This document shows, in pieces, positions 52,266 through 63,366 of a DNA stretch of 64,000 nt. The notes beneath the pieces were generated by a model. That model saw nothing but the letters and a program-made list of their open reading frames with translations, was not told the origin of the DNA and ran no database searches. Source of the stretch: Apostichopus japonicus (taxonomy: Eukaryota > Echinodermata > Holothuroidea > Aspidochirotida > Stichopodidae); contig NC_092578.1 of assembly GCF_037975245.1 (NCBI RefSeq), positions 18,206,321-18,270,320 of the forward strand, read 5' to 3'. Position 1 is the first letter of the stretch. Each line of letters opens with the position of its first letter. A program made the translations under genes and the position numbers.

Positions 52266-53139
52266 TATAGTGATTCAGATAATTTCATACTTGGTAAGCA
52301 AAACCATACCCTGTTTCTGTCATTATTCAATATTATATAATATTGTAAGTATCTACTTTTCCAGATGCTATCTTACGTATGCGTGAGGAAACAAATATCA
52401 AACGACACAGACACTGCATTCACATAAGCAAACCTGCAACCCTGTTGTAAAAATTATGTTTAAATGTTGGTATTCATATTTATGTGAATGAAACACACTC
52501 CTAGCTTATACTTTCAATTGCTCATAATCACGTTTTGGCGGTTCCAAAGCAGTGTTTATATAGAAGAAATAAGGAGATAAACTAAGGGGAATATTAGTAC
52601 CTTTCTTCTAGCCTCAACAAGATGAGATTGTGTTCTTTTTCTTACTTTTTTGTGTGTGTATAGTTTCTATTTTGAGGTATGTTGTTGACTTAAAGCTGAT
52701 ACTGTCTGATGCCAATTTTTCCCCGTTACAAAAAAGAAAAAAGAAAAAAAAGTTCGATTTATAACTCTTGTCTCGTGAAGAGCAGATATCTGAAATGTTG
52801 TAATTCGTCAAGCTATCGCGATTACAAGTTTTAATGGCTCTAATTGACTTGCTTTTACGACTGTTTATACAAGAGGAGAAAAAAATCAACCAGCTCCCGT
52901 TCAAATTAGACTTCAGAACACTTTGAATCTAAAATCATGACGTCAGTTGGTTGTTGAAAGTTATGTGAAAAAAAGTGAACTCGACTATAAATCTGTTAAT
53001 TAAAGGATAGAACCATCATTTTTCTTCGTTTTTTTTTTGTCAGAGGGGAAGAGGGGTGGAATAGTTTCTCTCATTTTTTTTTTTGGCGTTCTTGTTGTCA
53101 GTCGTAGGCTCGATCACGGGATTCACACGATACTCAAAG
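52266..53139. other. No gene seen
   Basis: AT-rich sequence with poly-A/T runs near 52735 and 53030-53085. The minus-strand open stretch 52614-52904 reads through these runs. Confidence 0.45.
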
Positions 53140-53250
53140 CTAGTACAGTAACTACTGTTCATGTCCTGTAACACATGTTACCGTGTTACTAACACAAAGT
53201 AGTAATTACTGATGTACGGTTTTGGGACATGAACAGTAGTTGCTGTACCA
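53140..53250. mobile_element. Small fold-back MITE, copy 1
   Basis: GTACAGTAACTACTGTTCAT followed by GTCC (53143-53166) is the reverse complement, with one mismatch, of 53225-53248 (GGACATGAACAGTAGTTGCT then GTAC). The 58-base loop holds a second, smaller inverted pair: GTAACACATGTTAC and CGTGTTACTAACAC. A related copy lies at 53543-53628. Confidence 0.75.
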
Positions 53251-53542
53251 ACCATTTAGTGCGAGTTCATTAATACGCGATTCTAAAAATGAAGTCGCAT
53301 CTAGTCGTTTTATGCTATAAGTAGCCCTATGGATATACCCGAACTTGGCCTTCTTCGTTCTCGGCATGACGAATTGGTGTAACTTTACAGAGAGGTGTGA
53401 GCTGGAATCAAGCGGTACTTTTCCTAATTTCCTTTACTTCATCTCGTAAGCATTCTCATCTTCATAGACTCCTTGTCCAGTCGCGCAGTTTTTTTTGTCT
53501 TACATGGAAACAAGTTAATAGCTTTGCAGTTGTTAGAGTGTC

Positions 53543-53628
53543 ACCTGTAACAAATGTTAGCGTGTTACGTACACAAAGTGGTAATTACTGATGCACGGTT
53601 GTGAGACATGACCAGTAGTTGCTGTACC
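53543..53628. mobile_element. Small fold-back MITE, copy 2 (left end lost)
   Basis: Repeats the loop and right arm of the copy at 53140-53250: CCTGTAACAAATGTTAGCG, TGTTACGTACACAAAGTGGT, AATTACTGATGCACGGTT and GACATGACCAGTAGTTGCT with GTAC at the end. The left arm is missing. The two copies are in the same orientation about 380 bases apart, so local duplication is as likely as two insertions. Confidence 0.7.
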
Positions 53629-56600
53629 AGCTATAAGTATCGGTTGTGTTGTTATAACATCACTTTTCAGAACGGATAGAATACGGCTTACTCCCCTTTT
53701 ATTGTTATTTATTGTTCTATCTATTCGTCGAAAATTCTTTAACAATCGCTCCTAAATAATTGTTACCGGTTATTTACATAGGTTTAATTTTCTTCTTTTG
53801 CGCAAAGCATTCATTTGTGTTTTTGCCCCTCTTGTGTTGAAAGAAACCCGTTAGCCTATAATTGGCGTATCTATGTAGGTATATGTCACTATTCTAAACC
53901 AATTACGCTGACTTCAACCAATTCAAACTTATTTTACCAGGCATCTTTGTGTATGCTAATTTCTAGGCATTATAGTGTGCAGTGTATATGAATGTACGCG
54001 CATCTGTTCATGCCAAATATTCATGGTTGATCGTTAGGCCTATAGGTCACATGTGCAGACGCAAAGCAATTCCCAAAGGAGGAATTAAAAATAAACCCGC
54101 TTTCCATATTATCATGTTGGTTGGCAACACGTCTTACATCTTATGCTTCACGTTGTTTGTTTGACTTAAGTTTATGTTCACATGCCATACAATCCTATAA
54201 TAGCATATGTGTTCTGTTCTGGGGCGATTTGAAAGGTGGAAATAATTAACGCATTACGCATTGTATCAACAACATTCAATCCTTCAGACATGTCCAACAG
54301 TTCATGAATTCAGTGAAGAACACATATATAGAACTAGCTGAAAGATTGGATGGATTTCAAGCCTTATTAACTTAAAGGGACTGCCCACGAATGCAACCCT
54401 CTTCATCATTATGATCCCAAAGTTTTGCTGGTAACCATTTTTTTGTTTACAAAATTGTTAACAAATGTATAAACAAGGCCATGCGGCATCTGAAGTTAAC
54501 CGCTGGACTACAGAATCGTATGTCGATAACAATAGACCATGTACATAGATGGGCGGGAAAAAATATCGTTTAACGTGGTGTGAACCAAACATACACGTTT
54601 GACCTTTGTCGAACTTGCATAACTCGCGTATTCTAACTTAAACTCATATTAAGGATACATGACTGTTCGAAGCGAGTAGAATTGTCGCTATCTATAATAT
54701 GCATAACTTAATCACAAAGTTTCGAATTGCAATTAACATTGATTCCTGTGGTGGTGATCGTCATCAATGTATTACAACTAAAGCGTTGTTTTGTTTTTTC
54801 GCAATTATATGATATCCAGGGAGCAGACACATTCGGCGAGACCTTTTCCCATTAATTATGTATACAACCGATTTCATGAAATCTCAAGGCGTATGTGACC
54901 CTATGTGCTGTATCCTTTTGGCAATGTTGACTTTTCATGAACGTATATTTTTCGTTGATGAATATTAAGAGGTCGTCTGAATTGCATTTAATACCAGAAA
55001 GTTATGAGAATAAACTCTTTGAAATCGCGCAGATTGGTGTCTACTGATTTGAAAGTAACCAAATATTAGAATTGATGATTCGTTCCGATTGAAGTTTTTG
55101 TAATAATATAAGTAAAAAGAAGCGAAAACCATGTACTCAAATGAGCACTAAGAGGCTATTTTCTGACTTTTCTTGCCACACATAACGTTACAGCCAAGAT
55201 GGGTCAGAGAGTCTAGGTTCAATATGCACAGAGTGCGATGAGTATACATTCAGTTAGTGAATTATTGTACAGGCCTAAACGTTGAAATGACCGTAGGGCA
55301 TCAGAATCTCTTTCTTGTGCATGCCTTCCAACTGACTGCAGGTACACTATATACACGAACATAGGGAATATGCATGTGGGAGATAATCCATTTTCCAACT
55401 GACTGTACTCTAGACATTTAGTAATTCCTCAGTCATTGGTTAAAATACCATCGTATTTCCGTTAAACCGTACCTGTCAAGTACCATGGTGAACCGGCATC
55501 ATTATCTACTCTCGTTGAGTGATGACACGTTGTCTCAGGCTTATAGCTCTTGTTAATTTTGTCTTAAAGGACGACTTCTTGCATAATATTAGTCTTTGGC
55601 TTATAAATGTTCATTTCTAATAATTGATATAAAAATGATATTCAACCTGGACACTGATAGTGGTTTTTTTTACCGGTCTAAAACATTAATTTCACAAAAA
55701 TTAATTTCGTGTCTTAAAGTTATCCTTTTTAATAATCTCTTCAAAGTAGGTTATAGTTAAAAGGAAAAAAAAACGTTTCTTCTTGTATTATCCCCCCCCC
55801 CCTCCTCCGTCCCCTCTCCGTTTGTATTGTGTCATATTGGAAACCAGTAAAGCATTTGCTGCGAAATTATATTGCTTCACTTTATAGACCGACACGTTTA
55901 GCTCATGTTACGAATGGAACTAAAATAACTCAATTTCTGTTCCAAGTACACAAGCTAAAAATAACCTCCCCTATGTATCTAATGTTTGTGTGTACTTGAA
56001 CGTCCCTACGTGTTTAAATGACATGTTATAAACTGAAGACTGCAATCAATTTGATATTTCGTTTACTGTCCGTCGGGATTTGAAAACTCATTCATATGTC
56101 GAGGCAAGAATGTCCCTGCTCGAAGCGAACAGCGACATTGAAATTCCGAAATGAAAATTGATTAGATATGTTCTTTTGTTTTTAAGGTTACTGTTAATAT
56201 TATTATGATGATTATTATTTTTGGTTGAAATCGCTATTGATGGACCGCTGAATAGTCAGACATGAGTTAATATATTTTCGTTTTTAAGGAAGGTATCCGG
56301 GTCAGATAGAGAAGACATGTTATGGGCGTTTATAGCATCGAATAGTGAAAGTAGAAACCACCCAATCCGCTCAAAATTACGCGCCAACCCGAATGGATGC
56401 TTAAAACAGCTGCATTTTGCGTTGGATTTTAAAATTGTTGTATCACTTTGACCATAACATGTATTATTCCAACAGAACTGGATACCTCTCAGTTTAACTA
56501 TATATCTATTGGTTACAGCTAGTTTGACAGTTCTTATAGAAAAAGCTATAAACTTTAATGCAGTTCAGATATTTGTTTTTCCATGGCATGGACAGAGCTT

Positions 56601-57216
56601 TTTGCGTAATTCCATCCTTCTTGGTCCGCGAGGTACAAAATAACACATGATAATTTGTTTTCAGTTATCTTTCTCATAGTCGTTCTCAAAATTTCTCTAC
56701 ATAGAATAATGAAAGTGTAACCTTCATGATAGAACCACCAGACTGTTGCCAGGTCAGTGTCAATCCAAAGATTAGCAAACAGCAGAGCAAACATCTAAGC
56801 TCCCTTAATATACGATAGTTCTCCACTTTTAAGAAAATAGAAGGATAAACGAGTAATATTGTTTTCTTTGGATAGCTTTAAAACTCTTGGAGTCCTGACT
56901 TTGCTTAATTTGCAATAATATGTTTCCGACAATCAGGAGAGACGTTGCCATTATAGTGCTAAGATTTGTTTTCAGTTTTGATTGACAGAAAATAATATTC
57001 TCCAAATTGTTCTGCTTTCGATATCACTTACGAGTTGTGCTAGATAAATTTGAAGGCCCGCAAGCTCTATCTACACTATTTACTTTCTCTTTTCTATAGT
57101 ATAGATAAACAGTTCTTTAGATTCTTCTTTGCGTGATTTTAGAATAAATTTAACCGGCATTAAATTAACTACTTCTACTGTCTCGTGACATCTCGGGCAT
57201 TTATAATAGACACAGA
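53629..57216. other. No gene seen
   Basis: AT-rich sequence without recognised elements. It has a C-run near 55792-55802 and several ordinary poly-T runs. Open stretches at 53982-54164 and 56555-56794 have no recognisable domain. Confidence 0.5.
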
Positions 57217-57440
57217 AGGGGGTGTTAGCTCAGTGGTAAACGCCGGTGCCTTTCAATCAGAAGGTCCCGAGTTTGAGTCACTCCAAGATTAATGTACGTC
57301 GTCCAGTTACAGAGTTGTTGACAATTGACAATTCATAATCATGGACGTTCAATATGAATCTAAGAGACTGACTTCGGTCAGCTTGCTGCTTTGATAAGCC
57401 AATCATGGCTTCTTCGCGAGTTCCTGCTTGCAGGAGGATC
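57217..57440 (+). mobile_element. tRNA-derived SINE (second type)
   Basis: The head has an A box TTAGCTCAGTGG (57225-57236) and a B box GAGTTTGAGTC (57269-57280) with the spacing of an ordinary tRNA. An anticodon-like stem CCTTT/AGAAGG closes a CAATC loop. The tRNA part has decayed at the acceptor end. It is followed by a body with a perfect short hairpin (GACTGACTTCGGTCAGC, about 57369-57385) and a GATAAGCCAATCATGGCTTC segment, itself a small hairpin (AGCC..GGCT). The body has the look of a conserved SINE core, but I cannot name it from sequence alone. It differs from the SINE at 19.4 kb. Confidence 0.65.
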
Positions 57441-57950
57441 TAAAATACATAATACATACTGTATCAATGCAAAATCATGTTTATATACTTTACTCTGTCA
57501 AGAAACAATGCCGATTGGCAGAAACACTATTTTTTCCCCGTCTTCTTTGCTTGCTTGTCTCAGGTGGTTTGACAGTCTGTTATACCACAGAATGAACCTG
57601 AGTGCTACTAGGGCTTATAATAGACCTATAGCAACACATCCAATTTGGGAATTCATGGATCTCACTATAAATAAACTTTGTGACGTCAATGCCTATTCCA
57701 AATGCATCATACAATAATTCTTGACTATTGAATTTTGTTTGATATCCATTTTTGAAAGTACAATACTTCTGGAATAATTTACCTTTAAGAGACTGGGAAC
57801 TATGAATCCCTTCAGTGAATTAGGGAATATTGCTAAAAGGATATTTTCATGTGAGCGAAAATTGTTGGAAAATATTTACAGAAAGCATAACCCTATGTTG
57901 TCCTGTTATCGTTTACACCTTGGGCACATGGATATATGGGTGGAAGCGTA
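57441..57950. other. No gene seen
   Basis: The plus-strand open stretch 57391-57717 begins inside the SINE and shows no recognised domain. Nothing else stands out. Confidence 0.4.
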
Positions 57951-58450
57951 TGGCTAGCCGTTATAACATTTACCTCCCAATTCTACTTAAGTGTGACATA
58001 TTCTACTTCGAATTCAATTCAACTAAAGTGAAATAGAATTTCGACTTAAGAAAGATGTATTCCACTTAAGGGAAATAGAATTTATTTTTTTCACTTAAGC
58101 AGAATACCAATGTTCTATATATACTTAATGAAATGCAATTTCACTTGAGACAATGGGAGGTAAATGTTAAAACGGCTAGTCACTTAAGTGAAATTGTATT
58201 TTCACTTAAGTAGAATTCAATTTCACTTAAGTAACATGCCATTTCACTGAAGTAGAATTCAGTATTGGTTTAGGAAATTGGACAATATTAGCTTCTATTT
58301 AACTTAAGTACAATACAATTCGACTTAAGTAAAATTCAATTCTACTTAATTAAATTACAATCTCACGTAACTGGAATTGAATTTTTACTAAAGTAGAATG
58401 CATTTCGCTCATGTAAAATAAGGAGGTAAATGTTAAAATGGGCTTGCCAT
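57951..58450. mobile_element. Satellite-cored inverted-repeat element (CTTAAG units)
   Basis: A box, TGGCTAGCCGTTATAACATT then TACCTCCC (57951-57978), is present inverted at 58155-58182 (GGGAGGTAAATGTTAAAACG then GCTAGTCA). It appears a third time, diverged, at 58422-58450. The space between boxes is filled with about 20 degenerate copies of a 20-21 base unit of the form TTTCACTTAAGTAGAATTCA, whose CTTAAG centre makes each unit partly palindromic. The first two boxes form a hairpin-type element of about 232 bases. The third box closes a second, adjacent block of about 270 bases. There are no coding frames. The layout suggests a MITE that has captured or generated a satellite core. Confidence 0.7.
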
Positions 58451-59147
58451 TGGAGCGGGCGACTAGATATCTTGGCTTAGTTTATGATACTTGCAAACGT
58501 ACCTAGAGAAGGATTTGGTTGGCTTTTAATACGGTAAGCAGTCTCATCAGTTTTCTCTTGTCCTTGGAAGCCAAGTAGAAGAATTTCTGTGGGTTAACCG
58601 TTGATCTGAGAGCAGAGAGCATGCGAGACTCAAATGACTCGATTATTTCATTATCCTCACTCTTGTCGAAGGCAAATTACTCATGCCTTTGGGAATATCA
58701 GGTATGAAATCGATACAATTATAGACTGCAAACCTCTGGTCTACAGCTTTTATCTAAATTTAATTTCTCTTCGCACTTACATTTCGAACGATGATTGTTC
58801 GGTCTTCCAAAGGACTAACACGTAAAGGGTATTGATTATATGATGGCAAATGATTCTGTCTAAACCATAGACTATAGATGTTCATATTCGAATGGAGGTC
58901 ATACAAGGTCAGCGTACATGGATGCGAATAAGACACAGTAGTGTATGTGTTGTACTCGAGTGATCATGAACAAGACGACACAGATGAGAGAGTCCTTGGT
59001 AAATCTTGCAGTTGACTGGGATCTACGAGCAGAAAAATCAATGAAATATCATAGTCTAAAGAATACGATGCAGATGATATCTTATAAAGTTTAAAGGTTA
59101 AAGTATAGACGTCGGACATTACAAAGCAGTCATAAGCATTAGTGTAT
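58451..59147. other. No gene seen
   Basis: Unique-looking sequence without exon features. Confidence 0.45.
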
Positions 59148-59157
59148 ACATATATAC

Positions 59158-59210
<53 letters not shown>

Positions 59211-59212
59211 AA

Positions 59213-59244
<32 letters not shown>

Positions 59245-59306
59245 AATATATATATATAAATATATGTATATATATATATATATACATATATGTATATACA
59301 TATATG

Positions 59307-59346
<40 letters not shown>
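59148..59346. repeat. (AT)n microsatellite cluster
   Basis: About 200 bases of TA repeats interrupted by ACATATA and AAATATA variants. All open frames through it are repeat artefacts. Confidence 0.94.
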
Positions 59347-59347
<1 letters not shown>

Positions 59348-59400
59348 GGTTTAATTGCATATATATATATATTTTTTTACAATATATTATCTAAATATTT

Positions 59401-59512
59401 TGTTCTACATCCTTTGTTCTACATCCTTTGTTCTACATTTTCGTTCTACATCTTTTCTTCTACATCTTTTGTTCAACATCTTTTGTTCCACATCTTTTGT
59501 TTTACACCTTTT
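59401..59512 (+). repeat. 14-bp minisatellite, 8 copies
   Basis: Eight consecutive 14-base units of the form TGTTCTACATCCTT / GTTCTACATCTTTT fill 112 bases without indels. Single-base variants (AACATC, CCACATC, TTACACC) mark the later copies, so divergence increases from left to right. Confidence 0.93.
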
Positions 59513-60509
59513 CCGATTGCAAGTTTTCCAAGTAGAATACATATCTGCATGAATGTCATGGATTCCTCATTCTATGTAATTTATGGAGGTTAATCCATTT
59601 TAATACGTTATAATAACATTATACATATCAAACAATATGTGTTGATACAAACAGAAGAACACATATTGTTCAACACAATTTGTATTTGGAAATGTATATG
59701 AAAATGTATATTAAAGAAAATCCGACTTAACATTCTTCATTTCATATGGGGGCTATGGGTCGTCCAGCCAATATGTGGACCATCTGATCTTCATTTGGGT
59801 CTTTTCTCCTGAAAAGTTAATCTTTACTAAACCTCATTCAACGATTGTAAAAGGAAAAACAACAATAGAAGAAAAGAACTGTGGAATATATGAAAACGTT
59901 AAGATACCGTCAAACTGTTAAGATCTTTTTGAAAATATATACTAGCAAGTTTCAAAAGAATGATTAAGTTTCAGTTAATTTATAAACTTAATCATTAAGT
60001 ATTTGTCATCGCATATTGAGAGTTGGCAAAATGATAAATTTGGCTTTTAAATATATTTTTAGTCAATATACCTGGCTAAACAATTGCATGTCGCTTGTTG
60101 TATTTTATTTTCTTTTCAATTATTAAAAACATATTAATATCATGTACATATCATATTTCGTTAAAATGAATCGTAATTAGTATCAATTCCACGTTCATCG
60201 AGCCTAACAGATAATGCCTGACATACGAACATGATAGTTATAATTATCTATGGAAATAACAATTAACAAAAACTGATATATGTAATTATATTATTTATTA
60301 TGTGCAATCCTTCAAACGCTTCAAGTTGTGGTCTGCAATAACTTCAGTTGAAATATAGTATAGCTCGGAAATTAGCGAATTGAAGTGGAAAATCGATTGC
60401 GGCAGAAACCAAATCTCACCAGAAAGAAATATTGTATACACTATTACTTTTCAAGGTTATCAAGGCGATAGTTGGTTCACAAAATCGGGTAGATAGCCAG
60501 AAGATAATC
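59513..60509. other. No gene seen
   Basis: AT-rich sequence downstream of the 14-bp array. It would be 3' flank of the minus-strand exon candidate if that exon is real. Confidence 0.4.
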
Positions 60510-60515
60510 TTTATT
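60510..60515 (-). terminator. Poly(A) signal AATAAA
   Basis: On the minus strand CTAATAAAGATT lies 78 bases beyond the stop codon of the candidate terminal exon, and a T/G-rich segment (GATTTTGTGAACC) follows. Position and order fit a cleavage and polyadenylation site. AATAAA is frequent by chance in AT-rich DNA, so its value comes only from the position. Confidence 0.35.
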
Positions 60516-60592
60516 AGAGGCTTACATTATAGCTAGTCGTGACGCGGAGAGGTCATATACTTCAAGGAACTTTCTAAATTCTGTTCATGTTT

Positions 60593-60858
60593 CTATACTT
60601 TTTCTGGGTTTGTAGATATCCAGCTTTCCAAGATGCTCAACTCTCTGAAATACTCCTTTAAGTTTAAACTGACAAATGTTGTTGGTTCCCCAGTGGAGTT
60701 CCAAATGGAAATGCCAGACCATTGTTTTGTAAATTCTAATTTCTGAATCAAGGCATGTTCTGACCATTTCCGAGCATCAACAGAGCACTGTTGGTTGACA
60801 TACAACTCCACTTGACCTTTACAATCTTGCAGTGCACTGTAAACATCTTTTAGCCGGT
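60593..60858 (-). CDS. Candidate 3'-terminal coding exon, unknown protein
   Basis: On the minus strand an open frame of about 88 codons begins just after a possible 3' splice site (CTTTTAAG at 60859-60866) and ends with TAG at 60593-60595. The peptide starts RLKDVYSALQDCKGQVELYV, continues with a W.EHALIQKLEF segment and WSGISIWNSTGEPTTF, and ends ILESWISTNPEKV. Composition (Leu, Lys, Glu, Ser, several Trp, few low-complexity residues) is protein-like, unlike the Y/I-rich chance frames elsewhere. An AATAAA follows 78 bases after the stop. The pyrimidine tract before the AG is weak. I do not recognise the family; no catalytic motif or membrane segment is visible, and the first part looks helical. 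Upstream exons would lie at higher coordinates, possibly beyond the window. A decayed copy or chance frame remains possible. Confidence 0.4.
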
Positions 60859-61621
60859 CTTAAAAGCATTATTCGTTCAATTGAGGTTTACGTTGCATCC
60901 GGCGAACTGACATAATGATCTGTTTTAGACTCAGATGTCCAGCCACTTTAATTGATGAGCAGATGTTTTCTTTTCTCAAAAAGTCAAATTAAAAATAAAG
61001 TAAAACGTAAAAGATAGAAATACAACCTAAATTGATAGCTGTGTCTTATATATAACGTGTGAAGAGTACTTAAGTGCGTAAATCGTCTTTTGAAGGTTTA
61101 ACCTTTGGTTTTAAAGACCCATCTAACATCTTCGCATAACATTTCAGGGCAAAATAATCTTACTTAGAAGCATGATTATACCAAATATTTCATTAGTCTC
61201 TGCTAGATCTATTTATCAAGTTATGTAGGCTTACCTTACAAACTATGGTCAACTAGAGTGTCTGCTCGCTGTAACAATATCAAGAAAAACCTTTCAACAC
61301 ATCTTCAACTTTAATTGTAATTTATACCCAATTCGCTTCGATTTAGTAGGATTAATTTACTCTGTTGATGTTATACAAGCTGTCCAAACGTTAAAGTTGA
61401 CAACAGTGGATGTACACTACTATTACATCAAGTGGCAAGTTATGTTTCAATCGCTTCGTGATCAGGAATGTTATAAACCAACTCAGTGCTATTCATTCTA
61501 AGCTAGTTCATCCATGCATTTGTGCTCCAGTTCACTGTGAGGTAGTTGTTGTGGAAAATACAGTTGTCCTCTGGAGAGATACGCGCATATATTGTTTTTT
61601 TTTACATCGAGATTTTTTGGT

Positions 61622-61625
<4 letters not shown>
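60859..61625. other. No gene seen; would be intron of the minus-strand candidate
   Basis: AT-rich sequence without further exon-like segments that I could support. Confidence 0.4.

Positions 61626-61669
<44 letters not shown>
61626..61669. repeat. (AT)n microsatellite
   Basis: A TA tract of 44 bases adjoining the repeat-like segment that carries the hammerhead-like motif at 61.8 kb. Confidence 0.95.
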
Positions 61670-61672
<3 letters not shown>

Positions 61673-61765
61673 TAGGTTGGCGTCTATCTTGGCGCAGAGT
61701 GCTCTATGTCCATTGGACAGAGCGGAATATATGTTGATACTAGATGAGACTAGTGGAACACTAGT

Positions 61766-61811
61766 AGTTGTAACTCGGAGTTTCACGCTTTATAGCGATC
61801 TTCAGACAACT
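61766..61811 (-). ncRNA. Hammerhead-ribozyme-like motif with intact CTGAAGA box
   Basis: On the minus strand: AGTTGT, CTGAAGA (a full match to the CUGANGA box), stem II CGCT/AGCG closed by ATAA, GAAAC, then CTC (a permitted NUH triplet) and, after CGAGTT-type bases, ACAACT, which pairs with AGTTGT as stem I. Helix III would be minimal, as in the short hammerheads described from Penelope-like elements. It lies in a GC-richer block next to an AT microsatellite. Flanking ACTAGTGGAACACTAGT is another palindrome. Self-cleavage is unproven, because the stem II closure (T-T mismatch next to the box) and the extra bases in stem I may prevent it. Confidence 0.45.
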
Positions 61812-62062
61812 GGTAGCTTCAAGTTATGCTCCAAGAATATATAGGATCCTCGTCGGGATTACCGGGGATTATGCGGTTGTTGGTGTATTGTTCTGCCGGA
61901 GTATTCTCTTTCGCGTCCGTTCTGTTGGTGGGTTTGTAGGAATTTCTTCGGTGTTCGGCTGTTGGTGTATTCTCTTTTGCGTCCGATCTGTTGTTGGGGT
62001 TTTTTGCCTTCCTTCGGTGCTCGCTCCTTAGTTGTGTGTGGTTCTCTTGACGGTGTCTGGCT
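61812..62062. other. Repetitive-looking GT-rich spacer
   Basis: Contains a partly repeated phrase: GTTGGTGTATT...TCTTTCGCGTCCGTTCTGTTG at about 61878-61928 recurs as GTTGGTGTATTCTCTTTTGC with GTCCGATCTGTTG at about 61962-61993. This is an imperfect direct duplication. The open frame on the minus strand (61859-62086) reads this low-complexity duplication and is not a credible gene. Confidence 0.5.
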
Positions 62063-62299
62063 GAAAATCTGATAAATCTGTAGCATGTGCTATATTAGGT
62101 TTAGAGTAAGAACTGAGGATATGTGAAATCCCAACAAATCCCAGCAACTGGATCTGTTGGTTTTTATACATATTCTCAGTTCTTACTGTAATCATAATAG
62201 CACATGCTACTGATTTATAGCACGATCCAGTTTTACTTTGGTACAAAAACGTTAAGATTTACAGTGGTAACTGTGTTCTACTGTGTGTATAAAGTGGGT
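62063..62299. mobile_element. Palindromic hairpin MITE, copy 4 (left end lost)
   Basis: Starts within the left half (AAATCTGATAAATCTGTAGC) and keeps GCATGTGCTAT, AAGAACTGAGGATATG, the centre and the entire right half (TTCTTACTGTAATCATAATA, GCACATGCTAC, GCACGATCCAG, TTGGTACAAAA, GTGGTAACTGTGTTC) to about 62299. The outer left arm of about 70 bases is missing, so no target duplication is expected. Confidence 0.82.
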
Positions 62300-63366
62300 A
62301 TGTGCGTCTTTCACCAGTAATGACACAGTTCGAACACTGCCAATACCGGGCCGCGGTCACGTGGTATTTCAAAATCAATGAGAATATCACAAGAGCCTCT
62401 TCAGTGCGTTTGTAACAGGTACCCTCCTGTCATAGATGTCAGTGTGCAGTTACAAATGTCACATATTATGTAAAAACCAAAAAACTAGAATTAACCAATT
62501 CACCGTGGGTACTATTGAATATGAAAATCAGTTAAAGGCTGCTACCACTGAAGAACCGAATTAATAATCAAATGAATAATGTAAGTTTTGGGTATCTTGT
62601 GTAGACCCAGTTTATGACAGAAACATGATCCTAAACGTGAGACTTTAATCCCGTTGTTTTTTCTTATATTTCATTCTTTTGACATTATGGAGACATGATA
62701 TAAGCACAGAGGCTAGTTTCTCTGTATTTTAGGAACTGGGATTGGGTCCTTGTCATCAAAGTTCATGGGTGAAAACAAAAACATCTATAGATTTTGTGTG
62801 AAAGTAAAGGCAGAAACAAGTTCCAATATACGTTCATTTAAAAAAACTCCATCATCAAATCGTTATTGCTTATTTCCACATTTAGAATGTTCATTGCATA
62901 TATTAAGTAAATAAATCATGCGAACATGACATTGGTATACAAATATATGGAGCAAATGTCATGTAGTGTGGAACTGTTCTTGACATCCTTGTGACACAGT
63001 TATCAGTTGAAGTTGTATATATACTGTAACAAAATATCTACCATAAATATATACATCACATGTAAATCGGCCTTAAAGTTGTCAGTATAACGTTGGGAAA
63101 AAAAAGTTGTTGATTGGTTTGCCGGCGAAATACTCCGTGAGATGTCAATAAGCTTCTTGACGAACCTCTCGGGCAAACAATATAGCCATGATCCGTTAAA
63201 ATCTGTAGTGATTGCCATTTAACCATCTAATAACGGCGAATTTCGTGGAATACGTCAGAGGGGATTTGGTCAAAATATGCGCAAAAGCAGATAGAACGCA
63301 TAACAACCCAAAAGCTATCAGTTAAACGGAACAGACTGTAGACTGTGGACGAAAAGATTACATTGT
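62300..63366. other. No firm gene
   Basis: AT-rich sequence. The minus-strand open stretch 63003-63218 has a plausible-looking N-terminal part (FNGSWLYCLPERFVKKLIDI) but no clear splice donor, no poly-A context and an AT-repeat C-terminus, so it is not called. Confidence 0.4.

Noticed and set aside
57391-57717. Plus-strand frame of 108 codons
   Set aside because: It starts inside a SINE body and continues into unrecognised sequence without splice support.
63003-63218. Minus-strand open frame with a protein-like N-terminal half
   Set aside because: No convincing donor or poly-A signal, and the C-terminal part runs into AT-rich repeat-like sequence.
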